Shown here: positions 48,490 to 61,300 of the stretch, piece by piece | Layout of the letters: every line of letters starts with the position of its first letter | Numbering within the stretch: the first letter of the stretch is position 1 | Assembly: GCA_013396915.1 (NCBI GenBank) | Contig: VWZL01001947.1 | Span: forward strand, 1 to 64,000 | DNA length: 64,000 nt | DNA from: Stercorarius parasiticus | Taxonomy: Eukaryota; Chordata; Aves; Charadriiformes; Stercorariidae | Reading direction: 5' to 3' | Position numbers and translations under genes: made by a program | Notes under the pieces: generated by a model | Told to the model about the DNA's origin: nothing | Database searches by the model: none | What the model saw: the letters and a program-made list of their open reading frames with translations, nothing else

Positions 48490-48530
48490 TGGACATTTAT
48501 TCATACCAGGTGGGGTTTCTGTTGTTTTTT

Positions 48531-51500
48531 TAGAAGCTTTGTTTCACAATGGAGAGAATAGTGTCTCAGGTGCTTGGCAAATTGTATGTAGAAGAAGAAG
48601 AAGAAATGATGTAGTTTCATCCAGTTATGTCAACTTTGTCTTCTGTATAATACAGCTCTTTTAGATGTTATAACTCCAGATAGAAGAAGCGTTCCTCTGA
48701 CCTGATGCTACAGAATTGCTCTTTAGACAGGCAGGCTGTTCAGTAGGTTCATCTCCTGGCCTTCAGCTGGCACATCAAATCCCATTACTGTGAACGCTGA
48801 ACCCGGGGATGGAGAGGAAGGTCCAGTTCTAGTGCCTAGTCTGCATCCCCACACCACTGCATAGATCTGGCACGCTCTGCTCCAAGGCCCAGTACATTTG
48901 CTGCAGGACAGAACTGAAGTGTGCAGCTGGTTCCTTATAGGAAGCCTGTGGTGGCATCTATGGCATCTGTTCTACACCTTGGCTGAAACCATTCTTAGAG
49001 CTTTACTCTCATGAGCACTAAATTCAGCCACAAAATTAAATATTTTTAAGATGAGACAAAATTGGGGGTTTTTGATGTTCATTGAAATATACACAGTATT
49101 TCTATCCATGTATTATAATGACGAAACATAGTAAGTGAACGTGTCTTAACTATGAATGGTTCAAGTGGATGTAATAAAAATAGTTTTCTAACTGCTTTGT
49201 ATTCTGAGAGTCTATGGTATTACATACTCTAAATTGCACATTAGGATTGTTTGATAAACAGATTTGAATTTCTCCCAGCCAAGTCGCTACCGAACCTACA
49301 GTATCAGTGCTATTACTGTATGTGTGTATTTGGTAGAGCATACGGAACTACTTACACATATAATGAATGCTAATCATCTATTAGAATGAAAGCACAGATT
49401 AGTTAGTATTTTTACCCTTGAAGTCTTGAGGGCCCTAAATTTAGAGAGGATGATATGTCAGACCCCAGAGGCGTGTCAATTGATCTACGTATTCTTTTTA
49501 AAGATGTAAAATGCTAGGTGTTCGCAGTTCTGTTGGGTGGCTCTTCCACAGCACTGTATTTAGCATGCTGTAAGTGCTCTCTGTTGAAATAGGCTCATAT
49601 TCTAAATTATGTCAAATGTTTCTGTTCTGTTTGAATATGAAAAGCTTGTATAACATGTCAACAATGAAATATATCTTCTACTTGACGCGTACCAGTTCCT
49701 TCTCCTTTGTTCTGGCACCAATAAACAACAAATTATAGTATCTGTTGGTGATCATTTTAGATAAAGTCAAATCAAGCCAATTAGTGGCCTTGTTAGTAGG
49801 TATAATGAGCCTATTTCTTGCTAAAAAAGACTTGTGATCTGGACATGCTCCTGCAGGAAATAGTGACCTTGGGGAATACATAAACAAAAGACCTTTTTAA
49901 AGAAAAAAATATGTATAATTAAAAGAAGCATATTACAAAAAAAAAAAAGAGAAAGGAGATTCTAAGTATTTTAGGCAATGCCAGTCAAAATGCTATCCTG
50001 ATATTTTGAGATGTATATTTCGTCTGATTTGTATTGTTCTTTTAATTTGCCTTCTTAACTTTATATGTGTCCTGAATTTTCCACAAATTGATAACTATAG
50101 ATTGCATCTAGGCTTTCCAATAAAAGCCAACCCAATGTGTGTGTGTGTTTGTGTTTATATTTGTTTTTTAAATCTGTATGTCAGATATTGCATCTGTGCC
50201 ATTGCTTTTCTCCTTGTATCAGAAGCAGCAAGCTGATCCAGTTGCGGTGGTATTGATTCATTTGCCTCACAGTTGGCAGTAGCTTTTTTTGACTCTGTCC
50301 AATGGCCTCATCTGCTAACTCGGCAAAGTGAATTACTCCATGGGATCTCTCAGGTGGCCTACTTTAGAGAAAACATTGAATATACCTCACAAAGCCAAAT
50401 CTTTTAGAGAGAACGAAAAAAGCACTTAGAACTGTTTTCTCTCATGTTCTCCCAGGTAAAAATACGACAAAAAGTATTTGATGATAAACAATGAGCTTGG
50501 CACTGGTAGTTACATATATACACAGAAGAGATCCTTCAGTCCGCATTTAGACCCACTGTGCAGAAACTGCTGACTTCAGCACTGCTGTACGTCAAGAGAC
50601 TGCTTTGATTTTAGTTGGAACAGGCAGACTTCACCACGCTTACTTTGTAGTGACAACCTCGAGTTGATAACGTGTTGATCCAGCACGAATCAGGTCACTC
50701 TGCTTAGCTAACTGTGGCCTAATTTTGTTATTTAAAAAAAAAAATACAAAAACTAAAAGCCAGGAAGAGAGCTTTGTATGTTCACACTTAGGAGGCGGGA
50801 CATTTGCATTTGACAAGGGAAAAAAAAAATGCCCATTACCACTCTTCAGAGGCGGTTTTAAAGTGATGGCTGAAAGACTGTAAAAGAAAAAATACCGCAT
50901 AAAATAACATTTAAAATTATTGTCTACTAGACAATAGGCTGCATTCGCAGAGAATCTGAGATGACAAAATGTTTGAATTCTGTTTTCAGAAAAAAAAGAA
51001 AAACAAATCTTCTAAAAGTGTCAATACCTTAGTTTACTGCTAACTCCAGCATGGCAAGCTACAGCTACTCACATGGCCAGCTTGAGAACCTTTAAGAAAA
51101 AGAGGAAGAGACCAGTGTGTAATTCTTTGGGGATGGGAAAGGCAAAGCAACACACGTACTAGAAACAGCTTCTAAGCAGCTTATTAGAAGCTGCTTATTT
51201 GACATTTATTAGAAGCTGCCAGGGTTAAAAATAAGCCAAAGCAGAGAACTGAACAGCACAAGCACAGTGAAATCATACCCCTTGCTGCAAAGCCACATCC
51301 AAACCGACCAAACTGATCAGCTTCTCATCTACAGCCAATTAGTGCTAAGGACTAAATATGCAATGCTTATAAAATTAAACTGATCTTTGACTGCACACAC
51401 AAGTTGCTGGGGCTCAGTAAGCCAAAAAAAAAAAAAAAAAAGGCCAAAATAAAAACCAGTTAATTGATGGGTAGGTGCCAATTTTTTTCCCCCAGGGAAA

Positions 51501-54500
51501 AAAGGAACACATGGTCTATAGCTTCCATGCTGATGGACAGCGCTTAAGGCTTTAATTTTTCCTCTGAAGTTTTTAGCTTTGTAGCAGAGTGACCATATGA
51601 GGCAAATTTAACTGTGTGAATTATAAAAAAAGTCAAAACACTAATAATAGACAAAGCCCCGCTCCTTGCCCCCAGCCCATTTTTCAACAGGCGTAATGTA
51701 AATAAAGATGCAACCGTTTAATTAAGTGCACAACCAAAATCTGAAAAACACAGCTTGTCTGTTCATCCGTCCCAGGAACCTGCGTATTTGTTGCAGATCA
51801 CTGAAAATGTCTCAGGCCTTTCAGGTTGGAAAAGACAGCGGAAAGGTTCGCTTCTCCTGCCGCCTCCTAATCACGAGAGACAATATTGGCTATTGCAGTT
51901 GGCACTGTGAGGGTGACGGAGGAACAAGAACATGCTGGGTGACACTCAGACGCTGCCCTGCTTTAGTAAGGGGGTATGCTGGGGATGGAGGGGGAAAGGG
52001 AGGTGGCTCGTCATTAGGTGGTCTAAAAATGCAACAGTGAGAGTGAAGTCACACAGTATCACACAAATACTGGCATGAGGATTATCTTAACTGCACCATT
52101 CTTTGTACACATGCCTTAAAAAAAAAAAACTAGAAAAAAAAAAAATCCTTGCCTGATTTCTAGCTTCACAAATGCATGCAATTCAGAGCCGTGCAAGGAT
52201 GACATAAAATCTAGCCCTAAATGAAGAGAAATATGCTAAACGTTGTTCCCCACTTCTAAACAAAGCCAGCTGAACAGCTACACCATCCCTTTCTTTAAGT
52301 GCTTAAGAGTCTTACGTGCAATTTGGAAGGTGAAGAACAAGCATAATAACACGGCAGCTCATTAGAGTGTCATGTTTTCACAGAACCTATTTTATTGCAT
52401 TTAGCAGTTCTGCAGGTAAACCCTCTTGCTGTTAGTTACTGTAGGTTCCTAGGTAAATTGAGTAAACCTTTTAATTTACCAAGTTAAAATTCTGTCATGG
52501 AGGAATATAAATTTCTAGAGACTCATGCATTTATTTTTTTTCCTACTATAAACTGAGTCAAAGCTCATAGTAACATAATTACGCAGCTTAGAGTTAATGG
52601 TTCCCACAAAGCTGTCTTAATAAAGCCTTTTGGGATTCAGGAGGAAAAGGAGGAAATTCAGAAACTGAGAACAGGGCTGGAAGGCGACAACATGTTTCAA
52701 CTGGCTCTAGTTACTCAATCACACTTAAGCTGTCTGAGACAGCAGGGAGAGCGCCATGCATTACAGAGGCATGCGGGAAACTGTTATCCCAATGCAATGA
52801 AGTATTTCCACATTCCAAGCCCAGGGATCATTTCAAAACTGAAATTACAGGAATGGCTATCTAATGAACCAATTAACCTTACATCAATCAAAAAAAAAAA
52901 CCCCACCACCCCAGTACAGGGAAAGCTAACAGTGGAATGAGTTAAGACTTCAAATCTGAGAGTAACTATAGGCATGCCATGCTGTAGAAAAGTCCATCCA
53001 GTGTTTCCTGACAAAAACTAATGGGGAAAAAATGGGCTGGGGAGCGCACAAGACCATGATACTAGGACCAGGTGCTACTCACCATTTTCCACAATAAAAA
53101 AAAAAAAAAAATAGTGATGACAACATCTGCAGATGACAAAAATTGATGGAGTGGCAAATAATGGCTAGGACAGAGCAGTCATACAGAACAATACAGATCA
53201 CTCGCTGAAGTGAGCCCATTCAAACAAAATGCATTTGAATACAGGCAGCTCCAGAAGTAAAATATCTCAGAATAAGAAATGCAAATCTTGCTATGAAAGG
53301 TATGTAGCTGCCTACGAGAAAGCAATGACTGGAAAGAATGAGGAGCGCATAATAGATAAATAACTCATTGTGAGATTCCAGTACAATAGTGGTGGCAAGG
53401 AAGAGCTCATAAGGGTAGGGAAGCTTAATGAGATTACTGGCCTTGTTAAACAAGGGAAATAGGAAGGCAATGTTATCTCTGCATATGGCACCAGCAACAC
53501 TACTCTTGCATACCGTCCTGGCGCACGCATGCTAAAGACGCTGTTAAAACCCGGGAGAGAGAGCACATGGAGACATCACACATAAATCTGAGGCTCGGCA
53601 AAAAAAACCCCACCATCTTTCATGGAGAGATTTAAACAGCTCACCCAACAACAACAAAAAAACAAACAAATAAAAAAAAAAAGCCAAAGGGTGCTGTGAC
53701 AATAGACTCCTAAGTGCCTTTGCAGCGAAAAAACACATCGTAGTGAAGTGCTTCTAAAGAGAGGAGGAGGGAAGAGGCAGTGAGTTGGAATGCAATTCTG
53801 ATAAAATTCACTACTAAAAAAAAAAAAAAACCAAACCAAAAAACAACAACACAGAGCGCGGGGGAGCTTTGCTTCATGACCGGAAGAACAAACTACAGGA
53901 GAAGTGGTTTCCACAAGCTTTTGGCAAAACAGGCGGCTACTGGGATGACACGTAGTGGATGCTGGCGATGGCAGTGTGACCCAGATGAGGGCTCTGTCCT
54001 CTTAACCGCGCAGGAGACACCGCTGCGAAACCTGCCTAACTCTGGGGAATGCCAGGCCCCAGGGCTTGGGTTGGAGTTTGCCTTCCGCTTATCCCCTTCC
54101 CCTTTTCCAACCCTGAAATATACAAATTAGTTAGATACAGACTGAAGCCAACAAAGATTCCTCTAAAAGCCCTGAGTTTTTAAACGGACAGTGCGAGGCT
54201 GAGGCGTTTTAAAAACACCCCTCGGCTTCCACAGCAGAGATGCAGTGTTCTATTACTTTTTATAGCAGCCAATTATTAAAACTAACTAAAATAAACCTCC
54301 TCAGTCTCTATTCAATTCTTTTCACGAGCGTAGTAGGAGCCAATACGCCTGCATGTTTATGTCTCCAAGGCATCCAGAGGCAAGCGTTTAGGTTTAAATA
54401 AATAAATAAAAATCATAAAACCTTGTCTGCGCCAACAGTGACTGCACTTCGCCCTGAGCGTACATTGCCCTCAATTACCGACTCTGCCTTCCCAGGTGCT

Positions 54501-54519
54501 TCATGCTCTGTCAGCTCCG
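48531..54519. other. Intergenic region downstream of TENM2
   Basis: Mostly AT-rich DNA with many A-runs (for example near 51423, 52120, 53094 and 53817). No supported gene, RNA gene or recognisable transposon. A stretch near 51830 (TTTCAGGTTGGAAAAGACA) faintly recalls a reversed CR1 end but is too short to call. Confidence 0.7.
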
Positions 54520-54785
54520 CTGAAGGCGGGACAGTGTCTCCTCAGCACCCGCTACAAAATGGAGAGACCCTCCCCCGGGGGCCGGGGGCGAGGTCCGCCG
54601 AGCTGACGCCCCAGGGAAAAGAAACTGCTCCCTCCCGGGGCCTGCCCCGCCTCATAACTAAGCTCCTTCGGCAACCCGCTCTCCCTTTCCTCCGCCACGG
54701 GGCGAGCGGAGGCGGCGGGCGACCAGCCGGGCCGGGCCGGCCCATCAGATTGCCCGCTCCCTCAGCGCCGCTCGGCCGTGGCTCG

Positions 54786-54804
54786 AGCGCCCCCTGGCGG
54801 GCAG
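54786..54804 (-). promoter_or_regulatory. CTCF-like binding site
   Basis: On the minus strand it reads TGCCCGCCAGGGGGCGCT, very close to the vertebrate CTCF core CCACCAGGGGGCGC. Only the sequence match is seen; occupancy is unknown. Confidence 0.6.
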
Positions 54805-54816
54805 GGGAGGGGCTCG

Positions 54817-54827
54817 GCCGCCATTTT
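54817..54827 (-). promoter_or_regulatory. YY1-like site
   Basis: GCCGCCATTTT on the plus strand, which is AAAATGGCGGC on the minus strand and matches the YY1 core AAnATGGCGGC. Such sites commonly lie just downstream of CpG-island start sites, often oriented with transcription, which hints at minus-strand transcription. Confidence 0.5.
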
Positions 54828-55131
54828 AGCGGCTGGGCGCGGGCTGTTACCTCCAAAAAAATACATAGATAAATAAATAAGTACTGCTTTAAGATGCCGT
54901 GTCCCCGAGAGCAGCGCCTCATGTCGACCCGCAGCGTGGCGCCTGGCTGACCCTGGCACGTCTTGCTGGGCCCAGCGCCACCTCCTGCTCCTTCGCCCAT
55001 CTCGGTGTACTACGGCATACCCCCAGCTCTGTGGAAGGGCAGTGCCATGAGGGGGGCCCTGCCTGCTGCCCTCAGTCCGGCTGCCTGCCCCGCGTTCCCC
55101 CCGGCCCCTGCTGTGTCACAATGGTGAGTCA

Positions 55132-55343
55132 GAGAATCATGGAACAGTTTGGGTTGGAAGGGACTTCTAAAGGCCATCGAGTCCAACCCGCCCGGCCATA
55201 AGCAGGGACATCTTCAATAAGACCAGGTTGCTCAGAGCCCCGGCCAACCTGACCTGGAATGTCTCCAGGGATGGGTCATCTACTACTTCTCTGGGCAACC
55301 TGGGCCAGTGGTTCACCACCCTCAGCGTACAAAATTTACTGGT
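55132..55343 (-). mobile_element. CR1 LINE fragment, antisense
   Basis: Begins AGAATCATGGAACAGTTTGG then GTTGGAAGGGACTTCTAAAG, and continues through CCTCCAGGGATGGG-type and CTTCTCTGGGCAACCTGGGC motifs to CACCACCCTCAGCGTACAAA. This is the reverse complement of the CR1 3' region. It is truncated and somewhat diverged. It abuts the CpG-rich segment. Confidence 0.9.
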
Positions 55344-58300
55344 CTGCCATCCTAAAGCGGGACCCTTTCGCTGGCAATTCAGCCCAACTTGTTGCAGCCG
55401 GCAATGAGTTGCTGCGCTAATGCCACCTTGTTTCTTTTTAAATGCAATCAAAGGGTGCCAGCCTCACTGCTGGTATATGCATTTAGTAAAATACATGGGT
55501 TTTTTTTTGTTTTTAACTGCACAAAAGGCATTTACAGATGGCTTTCATCTGCAGCCAGTGATCAACTGCTTCAAACAAAGAGCAGCCTGTTTCTCAGCAT
55601 GGCTGGAGGGGACTGGCTGGAGGCAGCCCCACAGTAGCCGGTGGCTAGCCATGGCCGTGGGCACGGCCACAGCCTGATACCGACGCCGATAGCTCGGCCG
55701 GCTACTGCAGGGCACCAGCCGCCTGCAGCCGGGAGGGCGGAGGGGAAGGGCTGGGGCTGGCCTTGTGCAGCAAAGCGTGTTCCTGCACGTGCCTTGAAAG
55801 TTAATTCCTAATTTTTGCTCCTCGGTAAATCAAGGCAGACGCCCCTATAAATCCTCAGGAAGAAAGCAGAAGGCCAGGAACTGCACGGAGCGGAGAACAG
55901 GGCTATTTTTCTTTCCAGTGCCAAGAGCACATCAGTGACACTCAGTGCTGTGCTGGGTCAGGCCTTCACCCTCTGCTAAGTTAATACTAACAACTCCTTC
56001 ATCTAAAGGGCAGTCGGGCCCCCCTTGCACTTTTCTGCCTTTCTTTCCTCCTGTTGCAATAGCAATAGCCTCTGAAGGAGCTGCACTAATTAGTTGCTAT
56101 TACACTTCTTGGGTGGCTGGAAGAACACACTGCCTCTGACCTCATGCTTTGCAATGTACCTTAACAGCTTATTACTGGCTATTGCATGGCAGCAATGGTT
56201 CATTTTATAGTTACTTTGAAAGAGCCGTTCCTCTGGTGCTGAAAAATAATCTAAGACTAATGCACAGTCTGTCCAGAAGACTGCTGTTAAACTGTCTATA
56301 ACCAAGTGTCCAAACACTGCACAAAGCTGTTTCATTTGCTTAACATCGACTCACTAGCAATTAATATGCCTGACATAACAGCGCACTACAAGGCCCATAA
56401 AATCTGTAGCGGTAGGGGAGTGAAATGATTATAACTTTTTTTTTTCTTTTTTCAATAATACCAGACTACAGTTTGGGCACTGTAATCTTTTCAAAGCAAG
56501 AAGCTGAGCTGCATCTGAACAGCTGTTGTTTACTGAAGCAATAATTAGCAACGAACCAGTCAAAATACCTGCTACCTTCCACAGCAGCTCAGCAGTCACT
56601 TGCACCCCGTGCCTGGAAGCAGAGGCGCTCTCAGCTTCACATGTAGACTATACTTAATAAAAAATGTCACTTAACTAACTTTAAAAAAGGACATATTTAA
56701 AACGGCAGCGTCAGCCAGCCTTGTGCATGCAAGTAATCCCACTAAACTCACTGTGCGCTGGGAGGCACAGACTTCGGCTCGTACCAGATGTCCCTTACAC
56801 AGTGGTTTTCAGCTGGTGGGGGACAGGACGTGCCGCAAATAAGGTGTTAGGTGCGGTCCTGCTGAATGGGCTCTGCTGGCTTCGGGCAAGGCCAGCTGCA
56901 CCCTGCTCCTGGGGCTGAAACCTCTGGGGAAGCAGGTGTGCAAAGCCATTTGCCAGGTCTGCAAGTCTCCTGGTCTTGCAAGGGTTTTTCACTTCATTTG
57001 AGAGAGCAGCAGAACAGCAGTAAGAGAGAGGAAAGAGGGCTACAGAAGACAAGGGAGCAAAGAGGTAGCCGTGGGCCACGTTGAAGATGGACCTCCCGAT
57101 TCCACAGCTGGATGAAACCTAGAGATCTCTATGTTCTTCCACTGGGGAAATCACTGGGGAGAAAGTGAGACATCCCAAAGTAGCCATTTGTTTATTGATT
57201 AGGGGATGTTGCTGGTACGTATGAGTTTACAACCAGGAATCTGAGCCTGAGTGTTATGTTTTCAGTTCACATGCCAACCGCCTGGCTACTGGCAGCATTG
57301 GTATATGTATTTATCCCCCTGAGACTGAGTGAAAACATCAGTATACAGCTGTATATATGTATATATACAGCTGTATACATCCCAGGTAAGGGTCAGAAAT
57401 CAGGGTACCAAGTGAGGCTATAGCTAAACCATTCTAATGTCCTGCTGCTGTCCGAAGGGATAGTCATGAGCCTTTCTCCTGCCTCTTCCCAGCCAAAGCT
57501 TCCTGTCGCTTGTGCCAGCACTCATGTACATCTGATCCTGTTGTGAGACGCTCTGAGTGCCTAAATTCATTCTCCATGGATCTCAGCTCTGGTATGCCTT
57601 CAGACAGCATGAGACGAGCATGACTGTGGACCCAAGTGAGAGGAACACGCAGCCAGGCTCGGTGTGAAGGGGAGACAGGGCAGGACCTCACTGACCAGAG
57701 TCAGTTTAAGCTGCTGTCCCATAAAAGTTTCAGTCACCTGCTCCCTCTCTGGCCCAATAAATATTAAATGACTTCGTTAAACACAAAACAGAGCTAACTC
57801 GAGATTGAGAAAGCCATACCTCATACTAGCATCTTGGAGCTCTCCCCATGTGGGCTGTTAGGGATGGAAGTTTAAGTCTCCAGGTTTTAAGTCTCCGGGC
57901 CAGCAGAGCGTTGGAAGCAGTCAGTCTCCAAGGGCCCAGGGAAGGCTGCCGGCCGTGCCAGGGCAAGCGGGATGCTCCGCAGACAGGCGTCTGCCCTGCT
58001 CCAGAGTCCTTCCCCTGCGTGAGAAGACTTGCCTGCCAAAACCGATAGGTACATTTCCACTAACAGCTGTCAAATCAGCAGCTTCTGACTAGAGAAAATA
58101 AAAACATTTTGACAGAAAATTCCTGACCGGCACCACACAATAAGCCAAAAACTGACTTATCTCATTACACCTGTAGTGCCTTAGAGCTCCTTTTTCTGGC
58201 TAGTCAAGTTGTCCTTTTGAGGTGGAGCTCTGATGTTAGAGACAGAGGGATCCAGGACAGTCAATTATCAGCTTGAGGAGTTTCAGTTAAATGAAAGAAA

Positions 58301-61300
58301 ACATATTTCAAAGTTTAATTTTTAGTTGGAATTCTATTTTCTCGTATCACCGAGAAATTATAGCTATCACTCCTGTCATTAGAAATTCAACTAGAGTCAC
58401 TGGGCTAGTAAAAAAAAAAAGCGGGAGACCAGTACAGTTCCACTGGGTGAGCTCAGCAAAGTGAGAAATGGCAAACAGTGAGCGTGATTTTAAGTGAGGT
58501 CTTCCAGATTTAGATGATAGGAACCTAACTGTCCTTTCAATGACCTTTACCACCCAGAGCTACAACTGCAGAAGTTCAGTCATTTCAAAATAAACATGGC
58601 TATATTTACATAAATGTAAATAAAATCAAGTCGCAGCATGCCATACCTTTCAGGTCTATTAAGACATATCCCATGTGGTGGTGTAAGGCACAAGGCCAAA
58701 TGATTTCAACAACCCAAGAAACAGAATAGTGCCCTCAAAGTTGGCTGGCCTGGGGTGTTGTTAAACAGAAGCCTGAAATATTTGGAAGCCAAAGGGTTTT
58801 GCATTTCCTCGTTCCTGTTGGCATGTGCATAAATCACTGCAACTCAGTAAAGAGGCACCATTTGTTTCCCAGAGTCCTATTTATTTTCTCAGTGAGAGCA
58901 GGCAAGAAACATCCAACCAAAACACTACGGATGTGACACTAGCTGACAGACAAAGGGAGGTGTGGAGCTGACAACCCATAGTTAAGAAAGGCTGGTGAGC
59001 CCGGATCTTGCAGCCCACACATTGCATCAGATCACACCATGCCCGCGCAGCCAGAGGAGCTCAAATAAAAGAGTATTTATACATAGAAGGTGCAAGTTGT
59101 AACGGCACTGAATGAATTCAGGTGATACAAGCCCCGTCAGAGGGTTCACACAGGTTCAGCTGCTGTGACTAATGGGATTTATACAGCCTTTGATCAAAAC
59201 AGTTCAATTGCCAAAACATTTGTACTGTACAAAATTTGTGATACCAATTAGGATATGACAAGCCTTCCACTGAAATTCCTGGATCATGTTACAGGGTTAT
59301 GAGTTTAAAAAAAACCAAGAAAACCAACTGCATATAATAGTAAAAACCGCCCATCGTTTACCTGTTAACACGAACCGTACAGTGGTTAATGGTCAGGTGT
59401 ATCCCAACTCAATATCCCCATCACTAAAGCACTTGAGCAGTGTGTAGTGTGAGCATCTTTTTAATAAGGAGGAAAGGTGGAGGCTGAGGAGAGGACGGCC
59501 CAAACAGCATAACCTTGGCTTTGTACTGTCTTCCAGACCAGAAGTCTCCTGCACATAAGGAGAGCCGGAGGAGGCAGAAGGCCACCCAGCTTTGCTCCCT
59601 GCCCAGGCTCTTAACATCACTGCCGGAGAGAGCACTTTCTCCGCACCACATTGCAGGCTTGGGACCTCAAAAGACCTTGCCCTGCCAATTTGCCTCAGGG
59701 ACTTGTCTGGCAAGAGCAAAAATCATTACTCAAGCTCATGCTGTGGCGTACATACCAGTGCAGGTATGGTGCAAAAGCAGATGGTGTCCCAGCGCCGGTG
59801 ACACACACACACAGCCTCAACAGGGTGGAGCAGGATCAGGTCCTGAATAAGAGAGGGGAAGCAAAGTGGAAAACAAATAAATAGAAAAGGAAATACTAGC
59901 TAAAGAAGAGAACATTGATTAAATAGAACACCAGTAGCAAGTAAAGGACCAAGAAGAAAGACTCTGTACCTCAGTGTAGCGCAGAGGAGGCCATGTCACA
60001 AAGGCTGGAGGAGGGGAGAAGGGTCAAGGCCCTTATCTTGCAAGCAGATATGTACCGTACAGGACCTCCTCTCCATCTGCCCCTCAGCCACTGTCTTCTC
60101 TCCCTAACATGTCCCCACAAGTCAGAAGAATAGACGCAGGCTGAAAACCAGGGATCTCCGAGATGTATGGGGCTGTTCCACCATCTAACCAGGGTTACAA
60201 ACTTCTGTTTGCCATTCCCAAGCCACCCCAAGCCTCGGTGGGAGTGGCAGAGGGGCAGGGTCCTTTTTCCCATCTCCAGGCCACCAAGTTTTTCCGTCAA
60301 GTGCCTGGGAAGCCCTGTGGACCACACGCTCTCAGGAGCAGCAAACAAATCTTGTTAATAGTTTCTTGATAATCTGCATGCCCAGAGAGAGCACATATTA
60401 CTTCCTCGGACTGAGAAGCATTACCTAAGAGCTTTCTTCCCATTTATTTTGGGACATATTCTCTCACTACTCTGCTGGGGAAAGCCAAGGTGAGACTGTT
60501 CACTCTTCCCCCTCCCAATCTTCTGATTCGGGCTGTGATAACTCTAGAAGAGTCTCTGTCTAGGGTATTACCCTAGGCAGAAGTGGAAGGTTTCCTAGGG
60601 TGAAATTATACAATTACTGGCCCACTGCTCCGAGCTCCCGCTAGGCAAGCTGGCCTCAGAAACAGCAGCGAGAGGCTCATGGGAGAGCCTATGTACCTTC
60701 CAAGGCCACAGGTCTTATAATATTTCATGCCGCAGGGGAGAGGAGGAGGTGAGAACAGCAGAGGTTCTTAATAAAACTTACTTCTTTTGAAACATGGCTC
60801 TTTGAAGTGCTCATAACGTTGCACAAAAGAAGCCAAGCTTTATCCCCATTTTACAGAGAGATGATAAGAGTTGCAGGCAACAGCAGGCTAGGAGCAGAGT
60901 CAAGAAACAGATCCCAGGCCTCCCAGTTTCTACAGGTCTAATGGTGGGAACAGGCTGCCGTCATGTGCATCTTCTGTTAATGACAGTTTCTCCACAGAGG
61001 CACTGACATTGTAGCACTGATTTTAAAAACATTTCCACCAACAGCGGTGGAAGACTTAAGTGCTGATGTAATTCTCATGGAAATGAGATTTGAAACAGGA
61101 TCCACCGTTCCCTGTAAAAGCCTCAAATGTTAGCTTGTATTACCGCTGCTTTTCAATGAGCGTTCAAGCCGGTTTCCAAACATCAGTTTAGAAGCTTTTC
61201 ATACTCAGGCACGTCTTGAGCCATTCGACAGATGCTCTTAGGAAGTCTTGCACTTGTGTGAGATCCTCTAGAGAAAAAGGAGATCTTCAAAGGGATAACA

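Larger units (their letters stand above)
47281..48510 (+). other. TENM2: TENM2 3' untranslated region (end estimated)
   Basis: AT-rich sequence directly after the stop codon, containing a pyrimidine (TC)n tract at 47712-47752 and two AATAAA signals at 48109 and 48484. The end is set about 20 bases after the second signal. A shorter form would end near 48126. No open reading frame of note lies in it. Confidence 0.7.
54520..54980. promoter_or_regulatory. CpG island, candidate promoter or insulator
   Basis: An abrupt change to very GC- and CpG-rich sequence, densest at 54580-54850 (GGGCGAGCGGAGGCGGCGGG, CCGGGCCGGGCCGGCCC), in an AT-rich setting. It holds a CTCF-like site and a YY1-like site. 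No coding exon fits: the longest open frames are low-complexity Pro/Gly/Arg-rich. Its target is unknown. It could start a non-coding RNA or an unseen first exon, or act as a boundary between TENM2 and the next gene. Confidence 0.65.

Noticed and set aside
51815..51850. Possible reversed CR1 end (TTTCAGGTTGGAAAAGACA)
   Set aside because: Only about 20 bases resemble CR1, with no continuation on either side.
54423..55000. Open frames of about 150 codons on both strands in the CpG island
   Set aside because: Low-complexity Pro/Gly/Arg/Ala composition expected from GC-rich DNA; frames overlap on opposite strands and no domain is recognisable.
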